A program made the translations under genes and the position numbers. The notes under the pieces are model-generated. The model saw nothing but the letters and a program-made list of their open reading frames with translations. It had not been told where the DNA came from and did not search any database. From Lachnospiraceae bacterium (GTDB lineage: Bacteria > Bacillota > Clostridia > Lachnospirales > Lachnospiraceae), in assembly GCA_022845895.1 (NCBI GenBank), contig AP025573.1, forward strand, positions 2,204,501-2,268,500: a DNA stretch of 64,000 nt, given 5' to 3'. The first letter of the stretch is position 1; each line of letters opens with the position of its first letter. This document shows, piece after piece, positions 26,122 to 35,427 of this stretch.

Positions 26122-26386
26122 GCGATTCCATCTCCTTTTCCAGTTTTTCGTATACTTCTCTTGGAATGGACTGTTTAAATGAACGTTCCAGGCCTTTATT
26201 CTTAACCGCCTTTTCAAGACAAGCTCTCGCCTTGCATACATAAGCGCCCCGTCCGTTCTTCTTGCCGGTTGCGTCCAGAAGAAATTCTCCATCTTCCGTA
26301 CGGATAACCCGAATCATTTCTTTTTTACCCTTCATTTCCTGACAGCCTACGCATTTGCGCATAGGCACCTTCCTGCTGCTGCTCAA
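26108..26386 (-). CDS. ylxR: YlxR/RnpM family RNA-binding protein
   Basis: A small basic protein of 92 residues with the family marks PMRKCVGCQEMKGKKEMIRV and GRGAYVCKARACLEKA. In Bacillus the homologue binds and modulates RNase P RNA. It sits nine bases after nusA and overlaps the start of ylxQ, in the standard nusA-ylxR-ylxQ-infB order. Confidence 0.95.
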   Translation of the reverse strand: MSSSRKVPMRKCVGCQEMKGKKEMIRVIRTEDGEFLLDATGKKNGRGAYVCKARACLEKAVKNKGLERSFKQSIPREVYEKLEKEMESLGPE

Positions 26387-26395
26387 ACAATCACC

Positions 26396-27586
26396 CTAAT
26401 CCTCTGCTTCTGTAAATTCTATCTCTTCAGTGCCGTCCTCATAATCTTCCGGATATTCCTCGGTGTATTCGCCGTCGAATCCGTCCTCATACATCTCTTC
26501 TTCATAGACACCTTCGCTCAGTTCCATATAATTCTCAGGCAGCTCCCCTGATTCGATTGCCTGCGTCTCGCTCTTGATATCAATCTTATAGCCCGTAAGC
26601 CTGGCTGCGAGCCTGGCGTTCTGGCCCTCTTTGCCGATCGCCAGAGACAGCTGGTAATCCGGAACGATGACGCTTGCCGCCTTTTCGTCCGGATCCGCCA
26701 TGACGGAGATGACCTTAGCGGGGCTTAAGGCATTCTCTATCAGAATAGCCGGATTGTCGCTCCAGTTGATGATGTCTATCTTCTCACCGCGGAGCTCGTT
26801 GACAATCGTATTCACCCTCGCCCCGTTCATGCCGACGCAGGCCCCTACCGGATCCACATCCGGATCATTGGACCACACGGCTATCTTCGTCCTGCTTCCG
26901 GCTTCTCTTGCAATGCTCTTGATCTCGACCGTGCCGTCCTTGACCTCCGTCACCTCAGACTCGAAGAGGCGCTTCACAAGCTCAGGATGTGTACGGGAGA
27001 CAAGGATCTTCGGCCCCTTGGTCGTATTCTTCACTTCCACGACGTACAGCTTGATGCGTTCTGTCGGCTTGAACACTTCACCTTTTACCTGCTCGTTTTC
27101 CGTAAGCATGGCATCTGCTTTGCCGAGGTTAATGCTGATATTTTTACCTACATAGCGCTGTACGATACCTGTCACGATATCTTTTTCTTTTTCAAAATAC
27201 TGGTCGTATACGACTTTTCTCTCTTCTTCCCTGATTTTCTGCAGGATGAGGTTCTTGGCATTCTGGGTGGCAATCCGTCCGAAAGACTTGGACTCTATCG
27301 GAATCTGCACGATATCTCCAAGCTCGAAGGTACTGTCGATCTCCCGCGCCTTCTCAAGGCTTATCTGCTCCAGATCGTCTTCCACCTCTTCCACTACAGT
27401 CTTCTCGGCAAATAATTTATAATCACATGTCTCTCTGTCCATGATGACTTTTATATTGTCCGCTTTTCCGAAATGGTTCTTACAAGCATTCAGCAATGAA
27501 TTTTCAATCGCATCCAACAGTGTCTCTTTGCTGATATCCTTTTCTTTTTCCAAAATATTTAACGCTTCTAATAACTCTGTGTTCAT
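26396..27586 (-). CDS. nusA: transcription termination/antitermination factor NusA
   Basis: A 396-residue RNA-polymerase-associated factor. The N-terminal polymerase-binding domain (1-125), S1 (about 130-200) and two KH domains (about 200-345, with VGACVGMNGARVNTIVNELRGEKIDII) are in the usual order. The last 45 residues are strongly acidic, replacing the acidic repeats found in proteobacteria. It acts in pausing, termination and rRNA antitermination. It follows rimP by 21 bases. Confidence 0.97.
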   Translation of the reverse strand: MNTELLEALNILEKEKDISKETLLDAIENSLLNACKNHFGKADNIKVIMDRETCDYKLFAEKTVVEEVEDDLEQISLEKAREIDSTFELGDIVQIPIESKSFGRIATQNAKNLILQKIREEERKVVYDQYFEKEKDIVTGIVQRYVGKNISINLGKADAMLTENEQVKGEVFKPTERIKLYVVEVKNTTKGPKILVSRTHPELVKRLFESEVTEVKDGTVEIKSIAREAGSRTKIAVWSNDPDVDPVGACVGMNGARVNTIVNELRGEKIDIINWSDNPAILIENALSPAKVISVMADPDEKAASVIVPDYQLSLAIGKEGQNARLAARLTGYKIDIKSETQAIESGELPENYMELSEGVYEEEMYEDGFDGEYTEEYPEDYEDGTEEIEFTEAED

Positions 27587-27607
27587 TACTATTTCTCCTC
27601 CTAAAAT

Positions 27608-28075
27608 CTAAAAATCGAACGCTAAGCGAATAAGCGCGATGTCGCTTTTGGCAAATGTTTTTAAGGTCTCATCTTCCTGCAATATTGTAACTGTACTGTC
27701 GTCATACTCTTTCAGAATCCCGAAAAATTCCTTTTGTTTATCCATCATGCGGTAGGTTCTTATCTCGACTTCCTCTCCAAGGCTCCTCCTGAAATCTTTT
27801 TCTTTCTTCAGCGGACGCCCGAGCCCCGGGGAACTTACTTCCATAATATAAGCGTCATCCATGTAATCCTTTTCATCCAGTATATCGGACAGCCTTCGGC
27901 TCACCTTCTCGCAGTCATCGATATTGATGCCTCCGGGCTTGTCGATGTACGCACGCAGATACCATGTGCTGCCTTCCTTTACATACTCGACATCCACCAG
28001 CTCAAACCCGTATTCTTCCACTATCGGGAGAAGGATCTCTTCCGTCTTCTGTTCGTATATTTCTCTCTTTGACAA
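27608..28075 (-). CDS. rimP: ribosome maturation factor RimP
   Basis: I prefer the TTG at 28075 (AAAGGAAG ahead) as start, giving 155 residues beginning SKREIYEQKTEEILLPIVEE, the normal length. The frame runs 16 codons further upstream but that part covers a hairpin and no ribosome site fits. Conserved marks are GGINIDDCEKVSRRLSDILDE and EVSSPGLGRPLKKEKDF. It acts in 30S assembly. It is the first gene of the nusA-infB operon, with a strong promoter and leader hairpin. Confidence 0.93.
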   Translation of the reverse strand: MSKREIYEQKTEEILLPIVEEYGFELVDVEYVKEGSTWYLRAYIDKPGGINIDDCEKVSRRLSDILDEKDYMDDAYIMEVSSPGLGRPLKKEKDFRRSLGEEVEIRTYRMMDKQKEFFGILKEYDDSTVTILQEDETLKTFAKSDIALIRLAFDF

Positions 28076-28101
28076 ATTCCAACTTCCTTTCCTACCAACA
28101 A

Positions 28102-28129
28102 AGAAGAGTGAACTTCCGTTCACTCTTCT
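28102..28129 (-). promoter_or_regulatory. leader hairpin of the rimP-nusA-infB operon
   Basis: A perfect 12-bp stem (AGAAGAGTGAAC/GTTCACTCTTCT, loop 4) lies about 20 bases after the predicted transcription start and 27 bases before the rimP start codon. The minus-strand continuation is TTTGTTGG, a weak T tract. It could be a terminator for read-through from parC or a leader attenuator. Confidence 0.65.
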
Positions 28130-28156
28130 GCCGTTTTCTTTATGTAACTGTTATTT

Positions 28157-28185
28157 AGTATAGCACCGTTTCTGCGGAAATGCAA
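28157..28185 (-). promoter_or_regulatory. promoter of the rimP-nusA-infB operon
   Basis: On the minus strand TTGCAT (28180-28185), a 17-base spacer and TATACT (28157-28162). Confidence 0.75.
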
Positions 28186-28250
28186 GGAAATACGGGAAAA
28201 ACTTTACTTTCAGGCAGCTTCCGGCACAGGGGAGGTGTCCCGTGCCGCTA

Positions 28251-30491
28251 TTATCCTCTGTTTTTCACTCCCTGGGTGTCTCTCCTGCCTGGCCTGAGCC
28301 TGTTGAGCGACACTTCCTTTTCCTTGTACTCCACCTTCGTCTCTGTGCCCTCTTCAAAGAGATAGGCATGTTCCACTTCGTCTTTCCTCTGGAGCTTTAT
28401 TCCCCTGACGCCGATAGCCCCCTTCTTCTTCTCCGACACCTCTGCGGCGGGGAAGCGCAGAAAATATCCGTCTGCCGTCTGCAGGACGATATTCTGGCTG
28501 TCATTTATCACCTGCACGCTTACGAGCTCGTCCCCGTCCTGGAGCTTCGTGGCCGCTATCGTACGCTTGGCGACCTGGAATTCCATGCCGTCCACCTTCT
28601 TGACCATCCCGGCTTTCGTCACGAACAGCAGCCTGGCAATCTGCATCTGCTGCGCATCGCACAGATAGACAATCGACTCCTGCGTACTGTCATAGTTGCT
28701 CACATTATCGATTGGCAGGCCTTTGTCCCGGAATTTGCCGTGAGGCAGGTCCAGCACTTTAATCTGGTGCATCCTGCCTGTATTGGTAAAGATACAGACC
28801 TTCCCTGTATTCATGCAGGAGAGCACATAGCGGTTCTCTGTATCGGCCGCTTCTTTGTTCCGTTCATACACCGTATGGTCTACCGTCTTTGCATAGCCAA
28901 AGCGGTCCATAAGGAACACGACCTCCTGCTCTTCTATCTTCTTTTCTTCAAATACGGCCGCCGCCGCATTTTCTACCGCTGTGCGCCGGGGACGTCCATA
29001 TTCTTTCTTGATCCTGTCCAGATCTTCCATGATGACTTCTGACATGGAATCATAATTATTCAGGATATCTTCATATGAGGCAATATTCTTAAGCGTCTCT
29101 TCGTGCTCCTTCTGAAGCGCTTCTATTTCCAGTCCGATCAGCTTGTACAGCCGCATCTCCAGTATTGCGGACGCCTGGCGTTCGGTAAAGCGGAGCATGG
29201 CCGCCATCTTCCTTGATATGGACGTCTTGAACTTGATGTTCTCCGTCACGCCTTTTGTAAGACATGCTTTCGCATCCCTGACCGACTGGCTGCCCCTCAG
29301 TATCTCTATGATAAGGTCGATGACGTCGCAGGCTTTGATGAGCCCTTCCTGAATCTCTTTTCTGTCCAGCTCTTTCGCGAGAAGGTTCTTGTACTTGCGG
29401 GTGGCCAGCTCGAACTGGAAGTCCACGTGGTGTTCGATAATCTGCTTAAGCCCCATCGTCTCCGGCCTGCCTCCAGCGACTGCGAGCATATTGACGCCGA
29501 ACGTGTCCTCCAGACGTGTCTTCTTGTAGAGCATATTCGTCAGATTCTCTACATCCGCGCCCTTCTTCAGCTCGATGACGATACGTATCCCTTCTTTTGA
29601 CGACTGGTTCGAGATATCGACGATGTCATTCGTCTTCTTCGACTCCACAAGGGAGCATACGTCATTGAGGAACTTGCCGATTCCGGCTCCGATCATCGTA
29701 TAAGGAATCTCTGTCACCACAAGCCGCTTCTTGCCGCCCTTCATATCCTCCGTCTCAACTTTTCCCCGGACTTTGATCTTGCCTGCCCCGCTCTCGTAGA
29801 TGTCCGGCAGTTCGTCCTTATTGACCACAATTCCTCCGGTCGGGAAATCCGGCCCTTTTATATATCTCATAAGCTGCTTTGTGCTGATTTCATCATTTTT
29901 CATGTATGCCTTTACGGCATCGACCACTTCCCCCAGGTTATGGGTCGGAATACTTGTAGCCATACCTACCGCGATACCTTCCGCCCCGTTGATGAGCAGG
30001 TTGGGAACGCGCACGGGCAGCACCTCAGGCTCCTTCTCCGTCTCGTCAAAGTTTGGGACGAAGTCTACGATGTCCTTGTCTAGATCCGCCAGATATGCAT
30101 CCTGCGTTAGCTTGGCCAGGCGTGCCTCCGTATACCTCATGGCGGCGGCGCCGTCTCCTTCGATGGATCCAAAGTTCCCATGGCCGTCTACAAGAATCAT
30201 GCCTTTTTTAAACTCCTGCGCCATGACTACAAGCGCGTCATAGATGGAGCTGTCGCCGTGGGGGTGGTATTTACCCATCGTATCTCCCACGATACGGGCA
30301 CATTTCCGGTATGGCCTGTCATAGCGGATACCGAGCTCATGCATATCGTAGAGCGTCCTCCTCTGTACCGGCTTCAGCCCGTCCCGTACATCAGGCAGGG
30401 CTCTGGCCACGATGACGCTCATCGCATAATCGATATATGATTTCTTCATCAGATCCGAGTATTCGGTTCTTATGATTTGTGAATCCTGCAT
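28251..30491 (-). CDS. parC: DNA topoisomerase IV subunit A
   Basis: A 746-residue type IIA topoisomerase subunit that cuts and rejoins DNA. The winged-helix/tower part has DGLKPVQRRTLYDMHELG, the catalytic tyrosine region (MRYTEARLAKL), and the quinolone-resistance region reads MGKYHPHGDSSIYDALV, with SS instead of the SA of GyrA. The GyrA box (QRRGGKG) is absent from the C-terminal beta-propeller, which supports ParC over GyrA. parE lies 14 bases upstream in the same operon. Its function is chromosome decatenation. Confidence 0.92.
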   Translation of the reverse strand: MQDSQIIRTEYSDLMKKSYIDYAMSVIVARALPDVRDGLKPVQRRTLYDMHELGIRYDRPYRKCARIVGDTMGKYHPHGDSSIYDALVVMAQEFKKGMILVDGHGNFGSIEGDGAAAMRYTEARLAKLTQDAYLADLDKDIVDFVPNFDETEKEPEVLPVRVPNLLINGAEGIAVGMATSIPTHNLGEVVDAVKAYMKNDEISTKQLMRYIKGPDFPTGGIVVNKDELPDIYESGAGKIKVRGKVETEDMKGGKKRLVVTEIPYTMIGAGIGKFLNDVCSLVESKKTNDIVDISNQSSKEGIRIVIELKKGADVENLTNMLYKKTRLEDTFGVNMLAVAGGRPETMGLKQIIEHHVDFQFELATRKYKNLLAKELDRKEIQEGLIKACDVIDLIIEILRGSQSVRDAKACLTKGVTENIKFKTSISRKMAAMLRFTERQASAILEMRLYKLIGLEIEALQKEHEETLKNIASYEDILNNYDSMSEVIMEDLDRIKKEYGRPRRTAVENAAAAVFEEKKIEEQEVVFLMDRFGYAKTVDHTVYERNKEAADTENRYVLSCMNTGKVCIFTNTGRMHQIKVLDLPHGKFRDKGLPIDNVSNYDSTQESIVYLCDAQQMQIARLLFVTKAGMVKKVDGMEFQVAKRTIAATKLQDGDELVSVQVINDSQNIVLQTADGYFLRFPAAEVSEKKKGAIGVRGIKLQRKDEVEHAYLFEEGTETKVEYKEKEVSLNRLRPGRRDTQGVKNRG

Positions 30492-30505
30492 CTTATCTTC
30501 TCCTC

Positions 30506-32428
30506 TTATATATCCAGTTCTGCCTCGGTGGCATTTTCATAGATGAATGTCCTTCTCGGAGGAACTTCCGTCCCCATGAGCATCTCCGTCACGCCGGACG
30601 CCATCCTGGCATCCTCAATCTCTATACGCTTCAGCAGCCGTGTCTCCGGATTCAGGGTCGTCTCCCAGAGCTGCTGTGCATCCATCTCGCCAAGGCCTTT
30701 GTAACGCTGCAGCGTAAACGGGCCGTCGTGTGACCTACGGTAGCGCTCCAATGCCTTGTCGTCGTACAGGTACTCTTCTTCCCCCTTCTTCGGTATGGCT
30801 TTGTAGAGCGGTGGCATAGCTACATATACATGGCCTTCGTAGATGAGTTCCGGCATGAAACGGTAGAACAAGGTCAGAAGCAGCGTGGAGATATGAGCGC
30901 CGTCCACATCGGCATCCGCCATGATGATGATCTTATCGTAGCGCAGGCCGCTGATGTCGAAATCATTGCCGTACCCTTCCGAAAATCCGCATCCGAATGC
31001 ATTGATCATCGTCTTAATCTCCGCATTGGCAAGTATCTTGTCTATGCTCGCCTTCTCCACGTTAAGAATCTTACCTCGAATCGGGAGTATGGCCTGGAAC
31101 ATCCGGTCTCTCGCTGTCTTTGCGGAGCCTCCGGCGGAGTCTCCCTCCACGATGAAGATCTCGCACTTCCCGGCGTCCCGGCTCTCGCAGTTGGCCAGCT
31201 TTCCATTGCTGTCAAAGGAATATTTCTGCTTGGTCAGAAGGTTCGTCTTGGCCTTCTCTTCGGTTTTACGAATCTTGGCCGCCTTTTCCGCACATGAGAT
31301 GACTTTCTTAAGGTTGTCCAGATTCCGGTCAAAATATCTTGTTATCTCGTCGCTTGACACCTTGCTGACTGCTTTGGCGGCATCGGGGTTGTCCAGCTTC
31401 GTCTTCGTCTGGCCTTCAAACCTCGGGTCCGGGTGCTTGATCGAGACGATAGCCGTCATGCCGTTACGTATATCCGCACCTGTAAAATTGGCATCCTTCT
31501 CCTTCAGTATACCGAGCTCCCGCGCATACTGGTTCATGACGGTCGTAAATGTCGTCTTAAATCCGGTCAGGTGGGTACCGCCCTCGGCATTGTATATATT
31601 GTTGCAGAAGCCGAGCACATTCTCATGGAACTCATTGACATACTGGAAAGCGGCTTCCACCTCGACGCCGTCAGCCGTCCCTTTGTAATACACCGGCTCG
31701 TGGATGGCTTCATTCTTCTGGTTCAGCTCCTTGATAAAGCCGAGGATGCCATCCGGCTCATGATATACGATATGCTCGGGAGCCTCTCCCCGCAGATCCT
31801 CAAAGATAATCGTAAGAGCGGGGTTCAGATAGGCAGTCTCATGCATCCGGCTCTTTACTTCTTCCGCACGGAACCTCGTCTTTTCAAATATGGTATCATC
31901 CGGAAGGAAATTCACCTTAGTGCCGGTCTTTCTCGTCTTTCCGATGGTCGGAAGAAGACCGTCCTTAAGCTCTATGACAGGCTTGCCGCGCTCGTAACGG
32001 TCATGGTGGATATATCCTTCCCTGCTCACCTGTACATCCATATAAGCAGAAAGAGCGTTAACGACAGAAGATCCCACGCCATGCAGACCTCCGCTCGTCT
32101 TGTACGAGGAATCGTCAAACTTGCCTCCTGCATGAAGCGTGGTATATACGATACGTTCTGCCGATACTCCTTTTGCGTGAAGCCCTATCGGGACGCCGCG
32201 GCCGTTGTCAGATATGGTAGCCGAACCGTCTTTTTCCAGCGTCACGCGTATCTCATCACAGCAGCCGGCCAGATGTTCATCCACCGCATTGTCTACAATC
32301 TCGTAAATCAGGTGGTTCAGCCCTTTCGTGGAGACACTTCCAATATACATGCCTGGCCGTTTCCGGACTGCCTCAAGCCCTTCCAATATAGAAATACTGT
32401 CAGCATCATATGTATTTTTCTTTGTCAT
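30506..32428 (-). CDS. parE: DNA topoisomerase IV subunit B
   Basis: This is the 640-residue ATPase subunit. The GHKL ATPase domain has LIYEIVDNAVDEHLAG and DNGRGVPIG, the transducer domain follows, and the Toprim domain shows EGDSAGGSAK and DADVDGAHI. The tail RRTFIYENATEAELDI matches the C terminus of ParE/GyrB. Pairing with a ParC-like partner 14 bases downstream favours ParE. It has its own promoter at about 32500. Confidence 0.93.
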   Translation of the reverse strand: MTKKNTYDADSISILEGLEAVRKRPGMYIGSVSTKGLNHLIYEIVDNAVDEHLAGCCDEIRVTLEKDGSATISDNGRGVPIGLHAKGVSAERIVYTTLHAGGKFDDSSYKTSGGLHGVGSSVVNALSAYMDVQVSREGYIHHDRYERGKPVIELKDGLLPTIGKTRKTGTKVNFLPDDTIFEKTRFRAEEVKSRMHETAYLNPALTIIFEDLRGEAPEHIVYHEPDGILGFIKELNQKNEAIHEPVYYKGTADGVEVEAAFQYVNEFHENVLGFCNNIYNAEGGTHLTGFKTTFTTVMNQYARELGILKEKDANFTGADIRNGMTAIVSIKHPDPRFEGQTKTKLDNPDAAKAVSKVSSDEITRYFDRNLDNLKKVISCAEKAAKIRKTEEKAKTNLLTKQKYSFDSNGKLANCESRDAGKCEIFIVEGDSAGGSAKTARDRMFQAILPIRGKILNVEKASIDKILANAEIKTMINAFGCGFSEGYGNDFDISGLRYDKIIIMADADVDGAHISTLLLTLFYRFMPELIYEGHVYVAMPPLYKAIPKKGEEEYLYDDKALERYRRSHDGPFTLQRYKGLGEMDAQQLWETTLNPETRLLKRIEIEDARMASGVTEMLMGTEVPPRRTFIYENATEAELDI

Positions 32429-32499
32429 TCCTTCTGGTTCCTTTCATGTGTATCTTCATCAATTTCCGCCTCCAAAACGGCAGAAAATTCCATGCTTTC

Positions 32500-32527
32500 A
32501 TTATAGTAGCACAAAATATAGGGTTAA
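32500..32527 (-). promoter_or_regulatory. parEC promoter
   Basis: On the minus strand TTAACC (32522-32527), a 16-base spacer and a perfect TATAAT (32500-32505). Confidence 0.6.
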
Positions 32528-32538
32528 TCAAACACATT

Positions 32539-33741
32539 TTACTTTGTCAGCACATTATCTAGTGTGTCTGCCAGGACTTCCATCGCATTCCTCATCTCTT
32601 CCACCGTATTTGTCTGCGCACCGGCCTCTATGAGCAGCGTCTTTGGCTTCAGGTGCATATTATAACGATAACCCCTCAGGTATATCCGTCTCGTGAATCC
32701 GGGGTATTTGTTAGCGGCGGAAACCTGCATCTGAAGTGAAAATGCCAGATTATCCTCTATGTACGGGTTTTTCAGGTAGTCTATGTTACCGTTGGCCTTT
32801 GTTCTGCTCAGACCGTTAAAGAACATTATCTGGGCCGTCGGCTTTCCGTTTACTTTCGTCACGAGATGCGTCCCTTCCGCCACGCCGTCCCGGTGCAGGT
32901 CGATGACAACTTCGATGCTCGGATTCTCCTCCAGTATCTTCTGAACCTCCGGCTCTGCCAGCTGATAAGCCTTGCTCCTGTCCAGCTTGCCGTCCACGAG
33001 ATCATAGACGCCCTCATGGTGCATCGTCTGGATACCGTACTTGTCATTCAGAAGACTGGAGAGATAGTCGCCCATACCCATGATAGTCGTGCTCGTATCC
33101 CCATCCGTAGAATCCGCAAATGCTTCCTGGGAATGGGTATGGTAGATGAGGACCTTTGGACCGTCCGCCTTTTCGTCTATCTTCATATCTTTGGCCATCA
33201 GCTTCTCTGCATTCAGCTCATCGGCCGATGTCATCGTACCACCGTCAATCACATAGAAATTGCCGACGAGATACTCATAGTTCTTCAGTTTTTCTATGGA
33301 TGTATCAATCTTCGTCCCCGACGTCTGTACGGCCTCTTCGTTCTGCGCTTTCTCGTCGTTCTGGATCAGCTTGCCGTTTTCATCGACTGCATTCTCATCG
33401 TTAGCCTGCTGTGCCAGTATCATCTCGTACGTCTCTTTATCTTCTACATCCGTATGTATGTTTGACTTTCCTTCTACATAAGTGCCGAGCGGCATCATAT
33501 TCATGGCCGCCGTCGTCACCCAGTCTCTGAAGGAGCTTCCTCTGCTCCCCTGCGTATACGCAAATCCCGGGAGATATATCTGCTGTGATTCTTCCATGAG
33601 CATCTCGCTCAGTTCATACTTGACCTTGCCAGCCGGGTCTACATGCGTATGCATTCCGGCATAGACTGCCAGAATGCATACGGGCACTGCAATGACTATT
33701 TTATTGATCCGATGTCTTACTTTCAAAATTAAACCACGCAC
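32539..33741 (-). CDS. spoIIP: stage II sporulation protein P (peptidoglycan amidase/endopeptidase)
   Basis: A 400-residue membrane-anchored protein with an N-terminal hydrophobic helix (about residues 14-28) and the SpoIIP catalytic domain in the C-terminal half. The domain has LIYHTHSQEAF and VIDLHRDGV, the expected metal-ligand regions. With SpoIID and SpoIIM it thins septal peptidoglycan during engulfment of the forespore. The GTG at 33741 is weakly supported; a TTG at 33726 is an alternative because AGGTG lies ahead of it. It follows gpr, a pairing also seen in Bacillus, where gpr and spoIIP are adjacent. Confidence 0.95.
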   Translation of the reverse strand: MRGLILKVRHRINKIVIAVPVCILAVYAGMHTHVDPAGKVKYELSEMLMEESQQIYLPGFAYTQGSRGSSFRDWVTTAAMNMMPLGTYVEGKSNIHTDVEDKETYEMILAQQANDENAVDENGKLIQNDEKAQNEEAVQTSGTKIDTSIEKLKNYEYLVGNFYVIDGGTMTSADELNAEKLMAKDMKIDEKADGPKVLIYHTHSQEAFADSTDGDTSTTIMGMGDYLSSLLNDKYGIQTMHHEGVYDLVDGKLDRSKAYQLAEPEVQKILEENPSIEVVIDLHRDGVAEGTHLVTKVNGKPTAQIMFFNGLSRTKANGNIDYLKNPYIEDNLAFSLQMQVSAANKYPGFTRRIYLRGYRYNMHLKPKTLLIEAGAQTNTVEEMRNAMEVLADTLDNVLTK

Positions 33742-33876
33742 CTAATCTGATTACATTTTATTGCTGTTTTAACACTATATGATGCTGTCATCGTGATTAT
33801 GTGCATGTCCTTCGCAATAAACCTCCATCTGGTCTGAAGCAGCTGATGTTCCCGCCGGCGGGCAGAGGTGCCGCCC

Positions 33877-34836
33877 TTATGCAAACAGCATGTTCAATGC
33901 CTCTGATATAGTAAAGCTAATCCGCTTGACCGTCTCATCGATGTCCTTGGGCGTCACGAACATCCCGTTCAGATGGGGGGAAATGAGTTCTTTTACGAGC
34001 TCATATTTTTCCGCGGCATTGTACCCCTGCATCACGACGCCCACTCCCCGAAGCGTCTCTGAAGTCTCCAGCGCGGCGATAAGATTTTCCATCGTATCGT
34101 TTACGATCGTGGCTGCATCTACTACAGTCGGAACGCCGATTGCTATGACCGGGACACCCACCGTCTCTTCTGTAATCGCGTTCCTGTGGTTCCCCACTCC
34201 GGAGCCCGGATTGATTCCTGTATCTGCAATCTGAATCGTACGGTTGAGCCGCTTCGAACTTCTTGCGGCGAGCGCGTCAATCGCGATGATAATGTCCGGT
34301 TCTGTCTCTTTGACTACGCCCCGGATGATTTCGACCGTCTCCATGCCGGTCTGGGCCATGACGCCAGGTACGATGGCGCTGATCAGATGTACCTCATCTT
34401 CCCCCATGGCATATTTCCCGTACTCTTTCACGATATGCCTTGTGATGTTGAGATTATCCGCCACATAAGGGCCAAGCGCATCCGGCGTGACCATACGGTT
34501 GCCGAGCCCTACCACAAGGACAGAATAGTCCTTTTTGTCCTTATCGATGAACTTCTGGAGGAACTTCATGAGCTCTTCGGACACTTCCTCGTGATACCCT
34601 TCATCCGGAACAGCCAGATTCGGCGCTTCCATCGTTATATAGGTTCCGACAGGCTTGCCCATCGTCTTGGCGCCCTTCTCTGTCTCAATCTTAACCGTGG
34701 TAATCCTTATCTCACGTTCTTCATCATAACTTTCTTCCAATACAACCCCTTGTACTTCAACATTATCTGACTCGAAACGTTCTTTCTGTTCCAATGCCAG
34801 GTCTGTTCTGATGCTATACTTCTCAATCATTTCCAC
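33877..34836 (-). CDS. gpr: spore germination protease GPR
   Basis: A 319-residue aspartic-like endoprotease that degrades the small acid-soluble spore proteins on germination. The N terminus has the propeptide site RTDLALEQKE, which resembles its own substrate cleavage sequence and fits self-activation after E16. The catalytic region includes VLVVGLGNRMVTPDALG and IDALAARSSKRLNRTIQIADTG. It proves the organism's lineage makes spores. The gap to spoIIP (135 bases) holds nothing convincing apart from a short GC-rich palindrome. Confidence 0.97.
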   Translation of the reverse strand: MEMIEKYSIRTDLALEQKERFESDNVEVQGVVLEESYDEEREIRITTVKIETEKGAKTMGKPVGTYITMEAPNLAVPDEGYHEEVSEELMKFLQKFIDKDKKDYSVLVVGLGNRMVTPDALGPYVADNLNITRHIVKEYGKYAMGEDEVHLISAIVPGVMAQTGMETVEIIRGVVKETEPDIIIAIDALAARSSKRLNRTIQIADTGINPGSGVGNHRNAITEETVGVPVIAIGVPTVVDAATIVNDTMENLIAALETSETLRGVGVVMQGYNAAEKYELVKELISPHLNGMFVTPKDIDETVKRISFTISEALNMLFA

Positions 34837-34894
34837 ACCCTCGCTTTAGTCGTCATTTAAGTGCTAGTTTTTACAAAATTTTGAGAAATATGTA

Positions 34895-34923
34895 TTGACA
34901 TTATGTATTCCTTGGAATAAAAT
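34895..34923 (+). promoter_or_regulatory. rpsT promoter
   Basis: A perfect TTGACA (34895-34900), a 17-base spacer, and TAAAAT (34918-34923). Confidence 0.8.
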
Positions 34924-34937
34924 GAATGAGTATGTTC

Positions 34938-34966
34938 CGTTAGAACGTCCGTGTCCGGATCTAACG
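34938..34966 (+). promoter_or_regulatory. rpsT leader stem-loop
   Basis: Arms CGTTAGA and TCTAACG enclose an inner TCCG/CGGA pair, at the very 5' end of the predicted transcript. S20 genes are often autoregulated through their leaders; the link is inference. Confidence 0.5.
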
Positions 34967-35015
34967 AATATGAAATCGAAAAATAAGAATTTATAAGATA
35001 TTGGAGGTGGACGAG

Positions 35016-35279
35016 TTGGCTAATATCAAATCTGCAAAGAAAAGAATTTTAGTAAACGAAACAAAAGCTGCTAGAAATAAGGCAATCAAATCTAAAGTTA
35101 AAACTTGCGTTAAGAAAGTCGAGACTGCTGTTGCTAATAAAGATGCGGCTGTAGCTGCAGACGCTCTCAAGACTGCAATCAGAGAAATCAACAAAGCAGG
35201 CGGCAAAGGCGTATATCACAAGAATACCTGCTCTAGAAAGATTTCCCGTTTAACAAAAGCTGTAAACACGATTGCTTAA
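35016..35279 (+). CDS. rpsT: 30S ribosomal protein S20
   Basis: From the TTG at 35016 (GGAGG eight bases ahead) the protein has 87 residues and begins xANIKSAKKRILVNETK, the standard S20 start. The open frame includes five more codons at the front, which have no ribosome site. It is Lys/Ala-rich, as expected for this 16S rRNA-binding protein. It is read alone, divergently from gpr, with its own promoter and terminator. Confidence 0.97.
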   Translation: MANIKSAKKRILVNETKAARNKAIKSKVKTCVKKVETAVANKDAAVAADALKTAIREINKAGGKGVYHKNTCSRKISRLTKAVNTIA

Positions 35280-35301
35280 TTAGAATAGAGGATTTATAAA
35301 G

Positions 35302-35332
35302 AACAGCCATCCCGTCAGTGGCTGTTTTTTTT
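35302..35332 (+). terminator. rpsT intrinsic terminator
   Basis: A perfect 8-bp stem AACAGCCA/TGGCTGTT, running directly into eight T residues. Confidence 0.92.
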
Positions 35333-35363
35333 ATGCCTCTCATTGATGTGAAGTCTATTCCTT

Positions 35364-35407
35364 ATGGGAAAGGGACGGCAGATGACAATCTACCTTCCCT
35401 TTCCCAT
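35364..35407 (-). terminator. terminator of the phosphoribosyltransferase-like gene pair
   Basis: A 12-bp perfect outer stem (ATGGGAAAGGGA/TCCCTTTCCCAT) with an inner AGAT/ATCT pair, 20 bases past the stop of the gene ending at 35428. Confidence 0.75.
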
Positions 35408-35427
35408 TTGTCTTTCTGCTCATGCTT

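Noticed and set aside
26122..26292. Upstream extension of ylxQ to an ATG at 26292
   Set aside because: The extension lies wholly inside ylxR in another frame and has no family similarity; the TTG with AAGGAG at 26121 gives the normal protein.
28251..32428. gyrA/gyrB as names for the topoisomerase pair
   Set aside because: The A subunit has KYHPHGDSS instead of the GyrA-type SA, and has no GyrA box, so parC/parE is preferred.
33742..33876. A 17-codon His-rich frame between gpr and spoIIP on the minus strand
   Set aside because: Too short, weak ribosome site, no recognisable family; the gap is better read as an untranslated spacer.
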